From Sphingomonas sp. DG1-23 (GTDB taxonomy: Bacteria; Pseudomonadota; Alphaproteobacteria; Sphingomonadales; Sphingomonadaceae): a DNA stretch of 64,000 nt. Every line of letters starts with the position of its first letter. Position 1 is the stretch's first letter. Shown piece by piece: positions 26,623 to 34,360 of the stretch. A program made the position numbers and the translations under genes. The notes below the pieces were generated by a model. It had not been told where the DNA came from. It worked only from the letters and a program-made list of their open reading frames with translations, and did not search any database. Location of the stretch: the NCBI RefSeq assembly GCF_030730875.1, contig NZ_JAVAMA010000016.1, forward strand, positions 45,248 to 109,247. Direction: 5' to 3'.

Positions 26623-26826
26623 TTACTTCAGGCCGTACGGCGCCCACGCGAGAACGCGGGCGGTATCGGCATCGGCGAGCACGGAGGTGCCGCGATTCTG
26701 GCGGATATACTTCGCGTTGTGCGAAATCAGGCGGTGGCGCTTTCCGGCGACTCCGTGCTTCACCTTGCCAGTGGCGGTGAGCTTGAAGCGCTTTTTGACG
26801 CCGCTCTTCGTCTTGAGCTTGGGCAT
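26623..26826 (-). CDS. rpmI: 50S ribosomal protein L35
   Basis: 67 residues, start MPKLKTKSGVKKRFKLTATG, ending in APYGLK. The open frame extends further upstream, but the ATG at 26826 is fixed by the family N-terminus and the ribosome site AAGGAGACCAAA. First gene of the rpmI-rplT unit. The region before it can fold into a long hairpin (see the leader at 26844-26903). Confidence 0.98.
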   Translation of the reverse strand: MPKLKTKSGVKKRFKLTATGKVKHGVAGKRHRLISHNAKYIRQNRGTSVLADADTARVLAWAPYGLK

Positions 26827-26843
26827 TTTGGTCTCCTTGCAAA

Positions 26844-26903
26844 CTCGAACGTGCGAACAGCCGCGGCAGCCCTTGATGGCCGGGCGTGTTCCTGACGTTC
26901 GAG
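26844..26903 (-). promoter_or_regulatory. Leader hairpin upstream of rpmI
   Basis: In the rpmI leader the 9-base arms CTCGAACGT (26844-26852) and ACGTTCGAG (26895-26903) pair perfectly. Inside them GAACA and TGTTC pair across a small internal loop, and the remaining loop is very GC-rich. The ribosome site follows 11 bases after the hairpin. No T tract follows it, so it is not a terminator. It is a candidate autoregulatory ribosomal-protein leader, by analogy with L20-controlled leaders; no consensus was checked. Confidence 0.5.
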
Positions 26904-26955
26904 GAAAGCGGGGCGCATAACCGCGAACGCGCCGCAATGCAACCGACTCCTGCGC

Positions 26956-27059
26956 TCCCCTTCCGCTCGCGGGAGGGGTCGGGGGAAGGATTGGCCTCAA
27001 AGGCTCGACTCGGTGAGACATTCACCCCTCTCCTAACCCCTCCCGCAAGCGGCAGGGGA
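26956..27059. repeat. Imperfect long palindromic repeat between rpmI and the AsmA gene
   Basis: Left arm about 26956-26989 and right arm about 27025-27059 are imperfect reverse complements (core CCGCTxGCGGGAGGGGT), separated by about 35 bases. This is the 'CTCCCxxxxGGGAG' type of dispersed palindrome common in proteobacteria. It lies in the 269-base gap between the divergent genes, before the likely ATG at 27096. Confidence 0.75.
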
Positions 27060-27095
27060 ACGGAACCCCCGGCGTCCACAGGCTTTTTCACCAGA

Positions 27096-29234
27096 ATGGC
27101 TGATCGGGACTCGCCCATAAAAGCTGCCGATTCGGCGCCGCGACCGGGCGACTCCCCGGCAAAGCCGACCCGCGCGCTCGGCACGCCGCTGGCCAGCATC
27201 ATCGCCGTCGTCGCCACCATCCTCGGTCTGATCGTGCTAGCCTGGACGATCCTGTTCGTCACCAAGGGCCGCTTCCTCAAGCCCACTTTCGAGAAGATCG
27301 TCGCCGGCCAGACGCATCGCGACGTCAAGGTCGCCGGCGATTTCCAGCTCTATTTCGCGCCGTTCAACGTCAAATTCCTCGCCGAGGGGCTGACCGTCTC
27401 CAACCCCGAATGGGCTGGCAGGGGCAATTTCTTCTCGGCGAAGAAGATCGACAGCCGCATTTCGACGTGGAGCCTGATCACTGGCAATCGCCGGATCAAC
27501 TGGCTCGGGCTCGAGAATGGCCATGTCGACCTGCAATGGGACGAGCAGGGCCGGCGCAACACCTGGACCTTCAGCGAAGAGAAAGGCGAGCCGCTCGACC
27601 TGCCGATCATCCGACGCGCGCTCGTCCAGGGCACGATGATCCGATACGTCGACCCGCGGATGCAGATCGCTGCGGGTATCCGGATCCACACCGTCGAGGC
27701 GCAGGACACCAAATTCGCCAGCAGCATCCGCTTCGACGGCAACGGCACCGCGCGCGGCACGCGCTTCACCTTGTCGGGCGCGCTGCTCACGCCCAACGCC
27801 ACCGTCTCGGGAGGCGAGAACCAGCTCCAGCTCCATGTCGCCGGCGTGCGCACCGACATCGACGTCTCGGGAACGCTTCCCGGCGCCACCGAGATCGAAG
27901 GCGCCGACCTGCACATCGATGCGCGCGGCCAGAACCTCGCCGATGTCTTCGCGGTCGCGGGAATCGCGGTTCCCGACACGCGTAATTACCGCCTCCGCTC
28001 GGCGATGACCAAGCATGGCGACGAGTGGCGCTTCACCGGGATGCGCGGGCGTTTCGGCGCCAGCGACCTGGCAGGCAAATTCACCGTCGCGCTCCGGGAG
28101 CCGCGATTGCTGCTCACCGCCGATCTGTCGACGCGGGTGCTCGACATCGTCGATGCCGGCCCGTTCATCGGCTACAGCCCGCAAGCCTCGGCGGCGGGCG
28201 CAGTGGTGACGCGGGCCGCGGGCACCCCGCGCATTCTCCCCGACGCGCCGCTGCGGGTCGAGGCGCTCAAGAATTTCGACGCCAAGGTCGACTGGACGGT
28301 CCGCACCGTGCGCGCCGACAAGCTGCCGGTGTCCAACATCACGCTCGGGCTCGATCTCGACAACCGACTGCTCAAATTGAGCCCGCTCAATTTCAGCCTC
28401 GCGCGCGGCACGGTCAATTCGGACATCACGATAAATGCGCGGCGCGAACCGGTCTTCACCGAGTACGATATCCGCCTGTCGCCGACGCCGATGGGCGTAC
28501 TGCTCGCCGGCTTCGGCGTAGAGGAATCGGGTACCACCGGCACCCTCAAGGCGCGCGTCCAGATGACCGGAGCGGGCAACAGCGTGCGCGATTCGCTCGC
28601 CAATTCGAACGGCCGGATCGCGGTGATCCTGCCCAAGGGCAGCTTCTGGACGCGCAACATCCAGCTTTCGGAGCTCGACATCGGCACCTTCATCCAAAAG
28701 ATGTTCGAGAAGAAGTTGAAGGAGCCGGTGCAGATCAATTGCGGGCTGATCGGGTTCAGCGTCCGCAACGGCATCGCCGCCGCCGATCCGATTCTGATCG
28801 ACACCGACAAGAACGTCATGCTCGGCCGCGGCGGGTTCAGCTTCAAGAACGAAACGCTCGATCTCGCCTTCCGCGCCGACAGCAAGAAGTTCAGCCTGTT
28901 CGCCGGCCAGTCGCCGGTCGGGATCGGCGGCTATTTCGCGCGGCCGAGCATCGACGTGATCAGCCCCGAACTGCTCGGGCGCGCCGGCGCCGGGCTGGGC
29001 CTCGGTCTCGTCGCCAGCCCGTTCGCCGCAGTGATCGCGTTCGTCGACGTCGGCGACGCCAAGGCCGCCGATTGCGGTCCGGTGCTCGCGGGGGCCTCGG
29101 CACGCGCCCAGCGCACCGACAAGGGCAAGCCGCGCGACGATGTCGGCAAGGGCACCACCGCCAAATCCGAGGACGGCAAGCGGTCGAACGACGAGCGCAA
29201 GAAGCAGCGCAAGAAGTTCCTCGGCATCTTCTGA
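27096..29234 (+). CDS. AsmA family membrane-anchored protein
   Basis: A 712-residue protein with one N-terminal membrane helix (LASIIAVVATILGLIVLAWTILFV) after a Pro-rich cytoplasmic leader, then a periplasmic AsmA-type repeated beta structure: FEKIVAGQTHRDVKVAGDFQLYFAPFNVKFLAEGLTVSNPEWA is the AsmA N-terminal block, and the C-terminal block is seen around LSELDIGTFIQKMFEKKLKEP. AsmA-like proteins are bridge-shaped lipid-transfer proteins moving phospholipids to the outer membrane. The tail (KGKPRDDVGKGTTAKSEDGK...) is highly charged. The ATG at 27096 excludes the repeat-derived frame upstream. Confidence 0.86.
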   Translation: MADRDSPIKAADSAPRPGDSPAKPTRALGTPLASIIAVVATILGLIVLAWTILFVTKGRFLKPTFEKIVAGQTHRDVKVAGDFQLYFAPFNVKFLAEGLTVSNPEWAGRGNFFSAKKIDSRISTWSLITGNRRINWLGLENGHVDLQWDEQGRRNTWTFSEEKGEPLDLPIIRRALVQGTMIRYVDPRMQIAAGIRIHTVEAQDTKFASSIRFDGNGTARGTRFTLSGALLTPNATVSGGENQLQLHVAGVRTDIDVSGTLPGATEIEGADLHIDARGQNLADVFAVAGIAVPDTRNYRLRSAMTKHGDEWRFTGMRGRFGASDLAGKFTVALREPRLLLTADLSTRVLDIVDAGPFIGYSPQASAAGAVVTRAAGTPRILPDAPLRVEALKNFDAKVDWTVRTVRADKLPVSNITLGLDLDNRLLKLSPLNFSLARGTVNSDITINARREPVFTEYDIRLSPTPMGVLLAGFGVEESGTTGTLKARVQMTGAGNSVRDSLANSNGRIAVILPKGSFWTRNIQLSELDIGTFIQKMFEKKLKEPVQINCGLIGFSVRNGIAAADPILIDTDKNVMLGRGGFSFKNETLDLAFRADSKKFSLFAGQSPVGIGGYFARPSIDVISPELLGRAGAGLGLGLVASPFAAVIAFVDVGDAKAADCGPVLAGASARAQRTDKGKPRDDVGKGTTAKSEDGKRSNDERKKQRKKFLGIF

Positions 29235-29276
29235 ACCGCTATACTCGCTGTCACCCGACTCGAAAGGAGAGTGAGC

Positions 29277-29684
29277 ATGGCCGACGAAGCGAATCCGATG
29301 CGCGGCGTCACTGCGCATCTCACGATCCGCGAAAGCAAAGGCAGCGCGGCAGTCGATTTCTACAAAGCGGCGTTCGGCGCCAAGGAGCTTGGCCGCCACC
29401 TCGCCGACGACGGCACGCGGATCATGCATGCGCACGTTATGATCAATGGCGGCGCGTTGATGCTCAACGACGATTTCCCCGAATATACCGGCGGCATCTC
29501 GGTCCCCACGGGAGTGACGCTTCATCTTCAGACCGACGATTCGGACGCGTGGTGGGAACGCGCAATCGCCGCGGGCGCGACCGTGCGCATGCCGCTCGAC
29601 AACCAGTTCTGGGGCGATCGCTATGGGCAGGTCGTCGACCCGTTCGGCCATACCTGGTCGATCGGCGGGCCGGTGAAAGCCTAG
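29277..29684 (+). CDS. VOC family (PhnB/glyoxalase-like) protein
   Basis: A 135-residue VOC-fold protein of the PhnB/YycE type: VTAHLTIRESKGSAAVDFYKAAFGAKELGR opens the first beta-alpha-beta-beta-beta unit and VVDPFGHTWSIGGPV closes the second. The metal-site His and Glu expected in true glyoxalases are not all obvious; members of this subgroup are mostly uncharacterised dimers. The start ATG at 29277 follows a strong site (AAAGGAGAGTGAGC). It lies 42 bases after the AsmA gene and may be co-transcribed. Its stop almost touches the convergent next gene. Confidence 0.85.
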   Translation: MADEANPMRGVTAHLTIRESKGSAAVDFYKAAFGAKELGRHLADDGTRIMHAHVMINGGALMLNDDFPEYTGGISVPTGVTLHLQTDDSDAWWERAIAAGATVRMPLDNQFWGDRYGQVVDPFGHTWSIGGPVKA

Positions 29685-29685
29685 C

Positions 29686-30120
29686 TCATCGCGGCTGCGC
29701 CAGCGTCCATGCGCCATAGGCGAACCCCGCGAGCACGCAGGCGTCGATCGCCCAGTGCGCGAGCAATGAGGCGCGAACCCGAACCGGCCGCGACAGCTGC
29801 GCCCGAATGCGCGCGCCCGCGACCTGTTCCCGGTCGCGCGACAGGTCGGCAATGTCCGCCGCCGCGGCGTTGAGCAGCGCCAGCCCCGAGCGGATCAGCC
29901 AGAGATGCCCCGTGGTGAAAGCGAGAAAGCCGATCGCGCCGGCCGCGAGCAATATCGCGCTGTGTTGGCTGGCAGCGTTCACTGCGAACGCGATCGCTGT
30001 GAAGGTCGCGACGACGTACATCGTCCAGAGCTGATTCTGCGCGGCGTTCTGCTGCAGATACACGGTCACGGCGTCCCTGACGGTGAAATCGGGTGCCGGC
30101 GCGTCGCGATCTTCGGGCAT
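29686..30120 (-). CDS. Hypothetical three-helix membrane protein
   Basis: A 144-residue protein that I do not recognise. Three hydrophobic segments are seen: LWTMYVVATFTAIAFAVNAA, HSAILLAAGAIGFLAFTTGHLWL and a C-terminal WAIDACVLAGFAYGAWTL, separated by a charged segment (DIADLSRDREQVAGARIRAQ). It looks like a small integral inner-membrane protein. The start at 30120 is preceded by GAAGGGGAT. It is one base from the convergent VOC stop and upstream is the hisN stop. Confidence 0.6.
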   Translation of the reverse strand: MPEDRDAPAPDFTVRDAVTVYLQQNAAQNQLWTMYVVATFTAIAFAVNAASQHSAILLAAGAIGFLAFTTGHLWLIRSGLALLNAAAADIADLSRDREQVAGARIRAQLSRPVRVRASLLAHWAIDACVLAGFAYGAWTLAQPR

Positions 30121-30180
30121 GATGATCCCCTTCGCCATCCGCACAGGCTGCGCTTCCTCGCGCGGTCGCGCAACTCTGGG

Positions 30181-30963
30181 TCAATGCCCCCGGCAGGCGA
30201 GCGCTTCGAGAATGTCCTCGATCCGCGCTGGATCGCCCGCGGCGATCACTTCGCCCTTGCTGCCGGCATGGAGCGGATCGCCCTGCCAGTCGCACATCCG
30301 CCCGCCCGCGCCCTCGACCACCGGCACCAAAGCCGCGAAATCGTGAAGCTTGAGCCCGGCCTCGACGACGATGTCGAGCCAGCCGCTGGCGACGCAGCCG
30401 TAATTGTAGCAATCGCCGCCCAGCACCGTGCTCATCACCGCCGCGTCGAGATGCTCGAAGGCGTGGAGTTGGTCGTCGTCGAACAAGGCCGGCGAGGTGG
30501 TGCCGAGGATCGCGCCCTTGAGTTCACGGCAGGCGCGCGCCTGAGCAGGCTTGCCGTTGAACAGGGTCGGGCGCCCGGTGACGCCGAGCCAGCGCTCGCC
30601 GATGATCGGCTGGTCGATGATCCCCAGCAACGGCCAGCCGTCCTCGATCAAGGCGATCAGCGTGCCGAAGATCGGGCGGCCGGCGATGAAGGCGCGGGTG
30701 CCGTCGATCGGATCGAGCACCCATTGCCGCCCGCTGCTGCCTTCGCGGACGCCGAATTCCTCGCCGATGATGCCGTCCATCGGCCGTTCGGCGACGATCA
30801 GCCGGCGCATCGCCTCCTCGGCCTCGCGGTCGGCGAGCGTCACCGGCGAGAGGTCTTCCTTCGCCTCGAGCCCGAAGGATCCGCGAAAGCGCGGGCGGAT
30901 CGCGGCGCCGGCGGCATCGGCAAGGCGCTCGGCGAGCGCGACGTCATGGGAGGAAACGGGCAT
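30181..30963 (-). CDS. hisN: Histidinol-phosphatase (inositol-monophosphatase-like)
   Basis: A 260-residue IMPase-superfamily enzyme. Metal and catalytic motifs in order are GEEFG (the E of the E-E-x-G motif), WVLDPIDGTRAFIAGRP (the D-P-I-D-G-T signature), and the second metal site in ASGWLDIVVEAGLKLHDFAALVPVVEGAGG (WD-x-A equivalent). The IAGRP and GGDCYNYG forms are those of HisN-type histidinol-phosphate phosphatases used by alphaproteobacteria and actinobacteria in place of HisB. It dephosphorylates L-histidinol phosphate in the cytoplasm. An alternative is a generic inositol or fructose-1,6-bisphosphate phosphatase. It is not with other his genes. Confidence 0.85.
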   Translation of the reverse strand: MPVSSHDVALAERLADAAGAAIRPRFRGSFGLEAKEDLSPVTLADREAEEAMRRLIVAERPMDGIIGEEFGVREGSSGRQWVLDPIDGTRAFIAGRPIFGTLIALIEDGWPLLGIIDQPIIGERWLGVTGRPTLFNGKPAQARACRELKGAILGTTSPALFDDDQLHAFEHLDAAVMSTVLGGDCYNYGCVASGWLDIVVEAGLKLHDFAALVPVVEGAGGRMCDWQGDPLHAGSKGEVIAAGDPARIEDILEALACRGH

Positions 30964-31029
30964 GGCTCCGGCCCTACTAGCCCGTTTTTGACTCGCCAAG
31001 GTCACAAAGCGCTGCCAGTCGTTTCGCCG

Positions 31030-32088
31030 ATGCGCCTTTTCCTGCTTGCTCTGGGCCTTTCCGCCGCCACCCCGGCCGCCGCGCAGCTGCGCGCAGTGCC
31101 GGCCCAGCCCGCCTCCGAAGTCGAGGCGCTGCGCGGCGTCGAAGTGTTCCTCGTCAACGAAAGCGCGGCCCCGATCGCCGATGCCGGCCCGCGCCAGATT
31201 GAAGTCACTGCCGTCGACGGCACCCGCCTCGTGCTCGAGCGCGTTCCCGGCCCTGTCGCGACGATCGCGCCGGGCGGCTTCGCCAAGGCGCGCTACGTGC
31301 CGGTGAGCGTCGCGCAGGCCGCGGTGCCGCCCTCGGCACGGCATCCGGCCGCGGTCATTCCCGGCGAGGAGACGGTGATGCAGAGTTCGACCGGCTCGTC
31401 GTCGGCGTTCGTCGATCGCTTCGCGCCGCACGAGCCGATATACGGTGTGTTCGGCACCGGCGATGCCGGCGGCAAGCTGCAGCTCAGCTTCGCCTTCCGG
31501 CCCTTTGCCGAGGATGCCCCGCTCAAGCTCGGCAATCTGCGCTTCGCTTATACCCAGACGATGTTCTGGGCGTTGCGCGAGCCCTCGGGGCCGTTCCGCT
31601 CGACCAATTATTCGCCCGAAGTCTATGCCGACATTCCGCTCGACGAGACCATGAAGGTAGCGCTCGGCTGGCGGCACGATTCGAACGGGCGCGGCGCGCT
31701 CGATTCGGTCGATCTCAACCGCATCTTCGCCCGCGCCGAGAAGAGCTTCGATCTCGGCGGCGACTGGCACCTCGATGTCGCGCCGCAGGCGTGGTTCTAT
31801 GTCGGCAAGCTCGGCACCGCGCCCGACGTGAAGCGGTATTTCGGCTATACCGGGCTCAGCGCGGCGATCCGCCAGAAGGACGGGCTCAAGATCGCAGTCA
31901 CCGGTCGCGGCAATTTCGACACCGCGCGCGGCGGCGCCGAGCTGTTCGCCTCCTACCCGCTCGCGCCGATCGGCGGGGGCATCGGATTCTATCTCTTCGG
32001 GCAGGCCTTTACCGGCTATGGTGAAGCGCTCGACGACTATCGACGCAACCAGACCCATGCACGGATCGGCATCGCGCTGACGCGATAA
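31030..32088 (+). CDS. pldA: Outer-membrane phospholipase A1 with N-terminal extension
   Basis: A 352-residue OMPLA. The catalytic set is intact with E. coli spacing: His216 and Ser218 in WRHDSNGRG and Asn230 in DLNRIF (E. coli H142, S144, N156). The FRSTNYSPEVYADIPL segment, which includes PFR-x-TNY-x-PE, is the family signature. Unlike E. coli, about 100 residues (20-120) precede the barrel; this part reads like a small beta domain with the phrase RGVEVFLVNESAAPIADAG. The signal peptide is MRLFLLALGLSAATPAAAQ. It sits in the outer membrane as a dimer-activated lipase that removes mislocalised phospholipid. The peroxiredoxin gene follows by 28 bases. Confidence 0.9.
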   Translation: MRLFLLALGLSAATPAAAQLRAVPAQPASEVEALRGVEVFLVNESAAPIADAGPRQIEVTAVDGTRLVLERVPGPVATIAPGGFAKARYVPVSVAQAAVPPSARHPAAVIPGEETVMQSSTGSSSAFVDRFAPHEPIYGVFGTGDAGGKLQLSFAFRPFAEDAPLKLGNLRFAYTQTMFWALREPSGPFRSTNYSPEVYADIPLDETMKVALGWRHDSNGRGALDSVDLNRIFARAEKSFDLGGDWHLDVAPQAWFYVGKLGTAPDVKRYFGYTGLSAAIRQKDGLKIAVTGRGNFDTARGGAELFASYPLAPIGGGIGFYLFGQAFTGYGEALDDYRRNQTHARIGIALTR

Positions 32089-32116
32089 GGCCGGCCGGGA
32101 CCAACGGAGTGATGCC

Positions 32117-32665
32117 ATGCGGACCAAGCTTCTCCTCGCTGCCCTGCTCCTGCCGCTGTCGCTGCCGGTCGAGGCGGCGCTCGCCCCCGGCGCGGTGGCG
32201 CCCGGTTTCACTGCGGCGGGCGCAATGGCGGGCAAGCCGTACAATGTGAACCTCAAGGCCGCGCTCAAGAAGGGTCCGGTCGTTCTCTATTTCTTCCCCG
32301 CCGCATTTACCGGCGGGTGCAATGTCGAGGCGGCGGCCTTTGCCGCGGCGCTTCCCGATTTCACTGCGGCCGGCGCGACGGTGATCGGCATGACCGCAGG
32401 CAATGTCGACAAGCTCATCGCTTTCTCGAGCGAGCATTGCGCGGGCAAGTTCGCCGTCGCCGCGGCCAGCCCGGCAGTGATCAAGGGCTATGACGTACTG
32501 CTCAAGAAACCCGACGGCACCGCGACGACGATCACCAGCCGCACCAGCTATGTGATCGCATCCAACGGCCATATCGTCCTCGCGCATACCGACATGAATC
32601 CGGGCAGCCACATCAAGATGACGCTCGAGGCGGTGCGCAAGCTCAAGGCGGGAAGAAGGGGCTGA
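32117..32665 (+). CDS. Secreted peroxiredoxin (AhpC/TSA family)
   Basis: A 182-residue thioredoxin-fold peroxidase with a signal peptide (MRTKLLLAALLLPLSLPVEA), so it works in the periplasm. The peroxidatic motif P-x3-T-x2-C is PAAFTGGC (P61, T65, Cys68); a second Cys at 108 (SSEHCAG) is placed to act as resolving residue. It is closest to the BCP/PrxQ-like group. Its pairing with PldA fits repair of peroxidised outer-membrane lipid, but this is only inferred from adjacency. Confidence 0.86.
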   Translation: MRTKLLLAALLLPLSLPVEAALAPGAVAPGFTAAGAMAGKPYNVNLKAALKKGPVVLYFFPAAFTGGCNVEAAAFAAALPDFTAAGATVIGMTAGNVDKLIAFSSEHCAGKFAVAAASPAVIKGYDVLLKKPDGTATTITSRTSYVIASNGHIVLAHTDMNPGSHIKMTLEAVRKLKAGRRG

Positions 32666-32800
32666 CCGGAGCCCGGCCTTCATCTCTGGGAAAGCTTTCG
32701 CTCACCGTATGTTAGCAGTTCGGCGCTAAACCGCGGCTCAAGAAAAAATGCGGGCGGGACCGCGAGATCGTCCGCAACTTGAGAGCAGGGGTTAGAGCCT

Positions 32801-33832
32801 ATGGCCGGCGCAAGGGCCGTCCGGGCGGCACATGAAAGCGATTCGTCGCGCCGCCTTTACGACCGAATCGGCGACTTCCTGGTCGATCAGCGTCTCGACG
32901 CCGATCCCGGCAATTACGCCTTTGCCTATCATCTGCTCGCCGATCCGGACGGGCCGCTGGCACGCGCGGTCCATGCGCTGACCGACGGCGGCGTCCGCCT
33001 GACCCAGCGCGACATCGAGACCCTGGGCTGCGAAGCCCCGCCGAGCCCCGCCAACAAGGCCGCCAAGGAGAAGACCGACGGTCTCGTCGCCCGGACCCAG
33101 ATGCAGGTCGAGGGCTTTCAGGACATGGTGACCGCGATGCGCGCCGAGACCGAGGGCTTCGGCCGCGATCTCGCCGCCAGCGCGGAAGCGATCTCGCGCT
33201 CGACCGACGCCGGCGGCGCGCCGATGATCGGCGAAGTCGCGCGGCTGACCAGCGCGATGCTCGACCGCGTCCGCAGCGCCGAGGCGCGGCTCGAATCGGC
33301 GACGCGCGAAGCGAGCGACCTGCGCCGCGAGCTCGAGGAAGCGCGCGACAACGCCCGGCGCGACCCGCTCACCGATCTGCCCAACCGGCGCGCACTCGAG
33401 GAAGCCTATACCGCGCAGGCGGCGGCAGGCGCGCCGATCTGCGTCGCGGTCTGCGACGTCGATCACTTCAAGTCGGTCAACGACCGCTTCGGTCATGCCG
33501 TCGGCGACCGCGTCCTCAAGGCGATCGCCGAGGCGCTCAGCCAGACCTGCTCGGGGCATCTCGTCGCCCGCTATGGCGGCGAGGAATTCGCAGTGCTGTT
33601 CACCGGCGTCGACCTCGGCACGGCGCGCAATATCCTCGATGCCGCGCGCATGAAGGTGGCGACCAAGCGCTACAAGCTTCGCGAGAGCGACGCGCCGCTC
33701 GGCGAGATCACGTTCTCGGCGGGCATTTCGGCGGCGCTTCCCGGCGACGGGCTGTCGACGGTCTTCCACCGGGCGGACCGGCTGCTCTACGCCGCCAAGA
33801 CCGCGGGCCGGAACCGGCTCCACGTCGATTGA
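32801..33832 (+). CDS. Diguanylate cyclase (GGDEF domain)
   Basis: A 343-residue cytoplasmic protein. The first ~160 residues contain an alpha-helical region of unknown fold (DFLVDQRLDADPGNYAFAYHLLADP is a conserved opening in sphingomonad relatives), then a coiled coil (about 145-190), then a GGDEF domain from RRDPLTDLPNRRALEEAY with active-site GGEEF at 259-263. It therefore makes cyclic di-GMP. The RxxD inhibitory site that should sit five residues before the motif is replaced by C-S-G-H, so product inhibition is unlikely. It is followed by a small intrinsic terminator, so it is probably monocistronic. Confidence 0.93.
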   Translation: MAGARAVRAAHESDSSRRLYDRIGDFLVDQRLDADPGNYAFAYHLLADPDGPLARAVHALTDGGVRLTQRDIETLGCEAPPSPANKAAKEKTDGLVARTQMQVEGFQDMVTAMRAETEGFGRDLAASAEAISRSTDAGGAPMIGEVARLTSAMLDRVRSAEARLESATREASDLRRELEEARDNARRDPLTDLPNRRALEEAYTAQAAAGAPICVAVCDVDHFKSVNDRFGHAVGDRVLKAIAEALSQTCSGHLVARYGGEEFAVLFTGVDLGTARNILDAARMKVATKRYKLRESDAPLGEITFSAGISAALPGDGLSTVFHRADRLLYAAKTAGRNRLHVD

Positions 33833-33839
33833 CCGGAAT

Positions 33840-33856
33840 CGGACACGCCGTGTCCG
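33840..33856 (+). terminator. Intrinsic terminator after the GGDEF gene
   Basis: A 7-bp perfect stem (CGGACAC / GTGTCCG) with a 3-base loop, followed by CTTTTG, 8 bases after the stop. Confidence 0.7.
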
Positions 33857-33862
33857 CTTTTG

Positions 33863-33902
33863 ATTGGGAATTTACGCCAACCTTAGTGTGCGATTTCCCA
33901 AT
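33863..33902 (+). promoter_or_regulatory. Inverted repeat, candidate enhancer site for the sigma-54 promoter
   Basis: ATTGGGAA (33863-33870) and TTCCCAAT (33895-33902) form a perfect 8-base inverted repeat with centres 32 bases apart, about three helical turns. It lies about 80-115 bases upstream of the start predicted from the sigma-54 element, where activator (enhancer-binding protein) sites normally sit. No protein can be assigned. Confidence 0.4.
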
Positions 33903-33954
33903 ATCCTTTGACGCTTCCGTGCTGATTTCAATATTTTCAGCTACTTAGCGCAAT

Positions 33955-33970
33955 TGGCACGCTCCCTGCT
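33955..33970 (+). promoter_or_regulatory. Candidate sigma-54 (-24/-12) promoter
   Basis: TGGCACG-CTCC-CTGCT matches the sigma-54 consensus TGGCACG-N4-TTGCW with one mismatch, and the invariant GG (33956-57) and GC (33968-69) are exactly 12 bases apart. Transcription would start near 33981, giving a ~50-base leader to the small ORF at 34033. Confidence 0.6.
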
Positions 33971-34032
33971 ATTATGTTTGGCATCAGCCGCCGGATGGTC
34001 CGGCCGGCCGATCTCACCAGGGAGTAATTTCA

Positions 34033-34140
34033 ATGACTGCGCGTCTTTCTTCGTTCCACCAGGTCCTTTCGGTTCTCGGTGCCGTGCTCTTCACTGCCGC
34101 GTTCGTCGCTTATTCCACGCCCGTCCTGCCGATCGCATGA
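34033..34140 (+). CDS. 35-residue small membrane protein
   Basis: MTARLSSFHQVLSVLGAVLF followed by TAAFVAYSTPVLPIA: a 35-residue peptide with one hydrophobic segment (about 10-28) and a polar N-terminus. A ribosome site (AGGGAG, 8 bases before) and the candidate sigma-54 promoter upstream support expression. I do not recognise a named family. It is followed 29 bases later by a second micro-ORF of similar design. Confidence 0.55.
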   Translation: MTARLSSFHQVLSVLGAVLFTAAFVAYSTPVLPIA

Positions 34141-34169
34141 CCCGGAATCAGGACAAGGAGAAGCTCACC

Positions 34170-34265
34170 ATGGTTCGCAGCGCCCTGCTCGGACTGGCCT
34201 CGTTCGGCCTCACCGCGACGATGATCGTCGCAATCACGGCGCAGGGTTCGGCTCTTTTCGGCTGA
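34170..34265 (+). CDS. 31-residue small membrane protein
   Basis: MVRSALLGLASFGLTATMIV followed by AITAQGSALFG: a 31-residue peptide, almost wholly hydrophobic between residues 5 and 23. AAGGAG ten bases upstream of the ATG is a strong ribosome site. With the preceding ORF it forms a two-gene unit behind the candidate sigma-54 promoter. The function is unknown; single-pass micro-proteins often modulate a larger membrane partner. Confidence 0.55.
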   Translation: MVRSALLGLASFGLTATMIVAITAQGSALFG

Positions 34266-34360
34266 ACCCTGCCTCGCCGCCCCGCGGCGGCCCCGATAGC
34301 GCGGAACCTCCGGCGTTCCGCACCGGTTCTCTCGGCAACCTCTTCCACGGAGCCACGCCG

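Noticed and set aside
30984..32268. A long minus-strand open frame extending hisN upstream
   Set aside because: The added part is antisense to pldA; the HisN family N-terminus starts at 30963 (MPVSSHDVALAERL), so the extension is a shadow.
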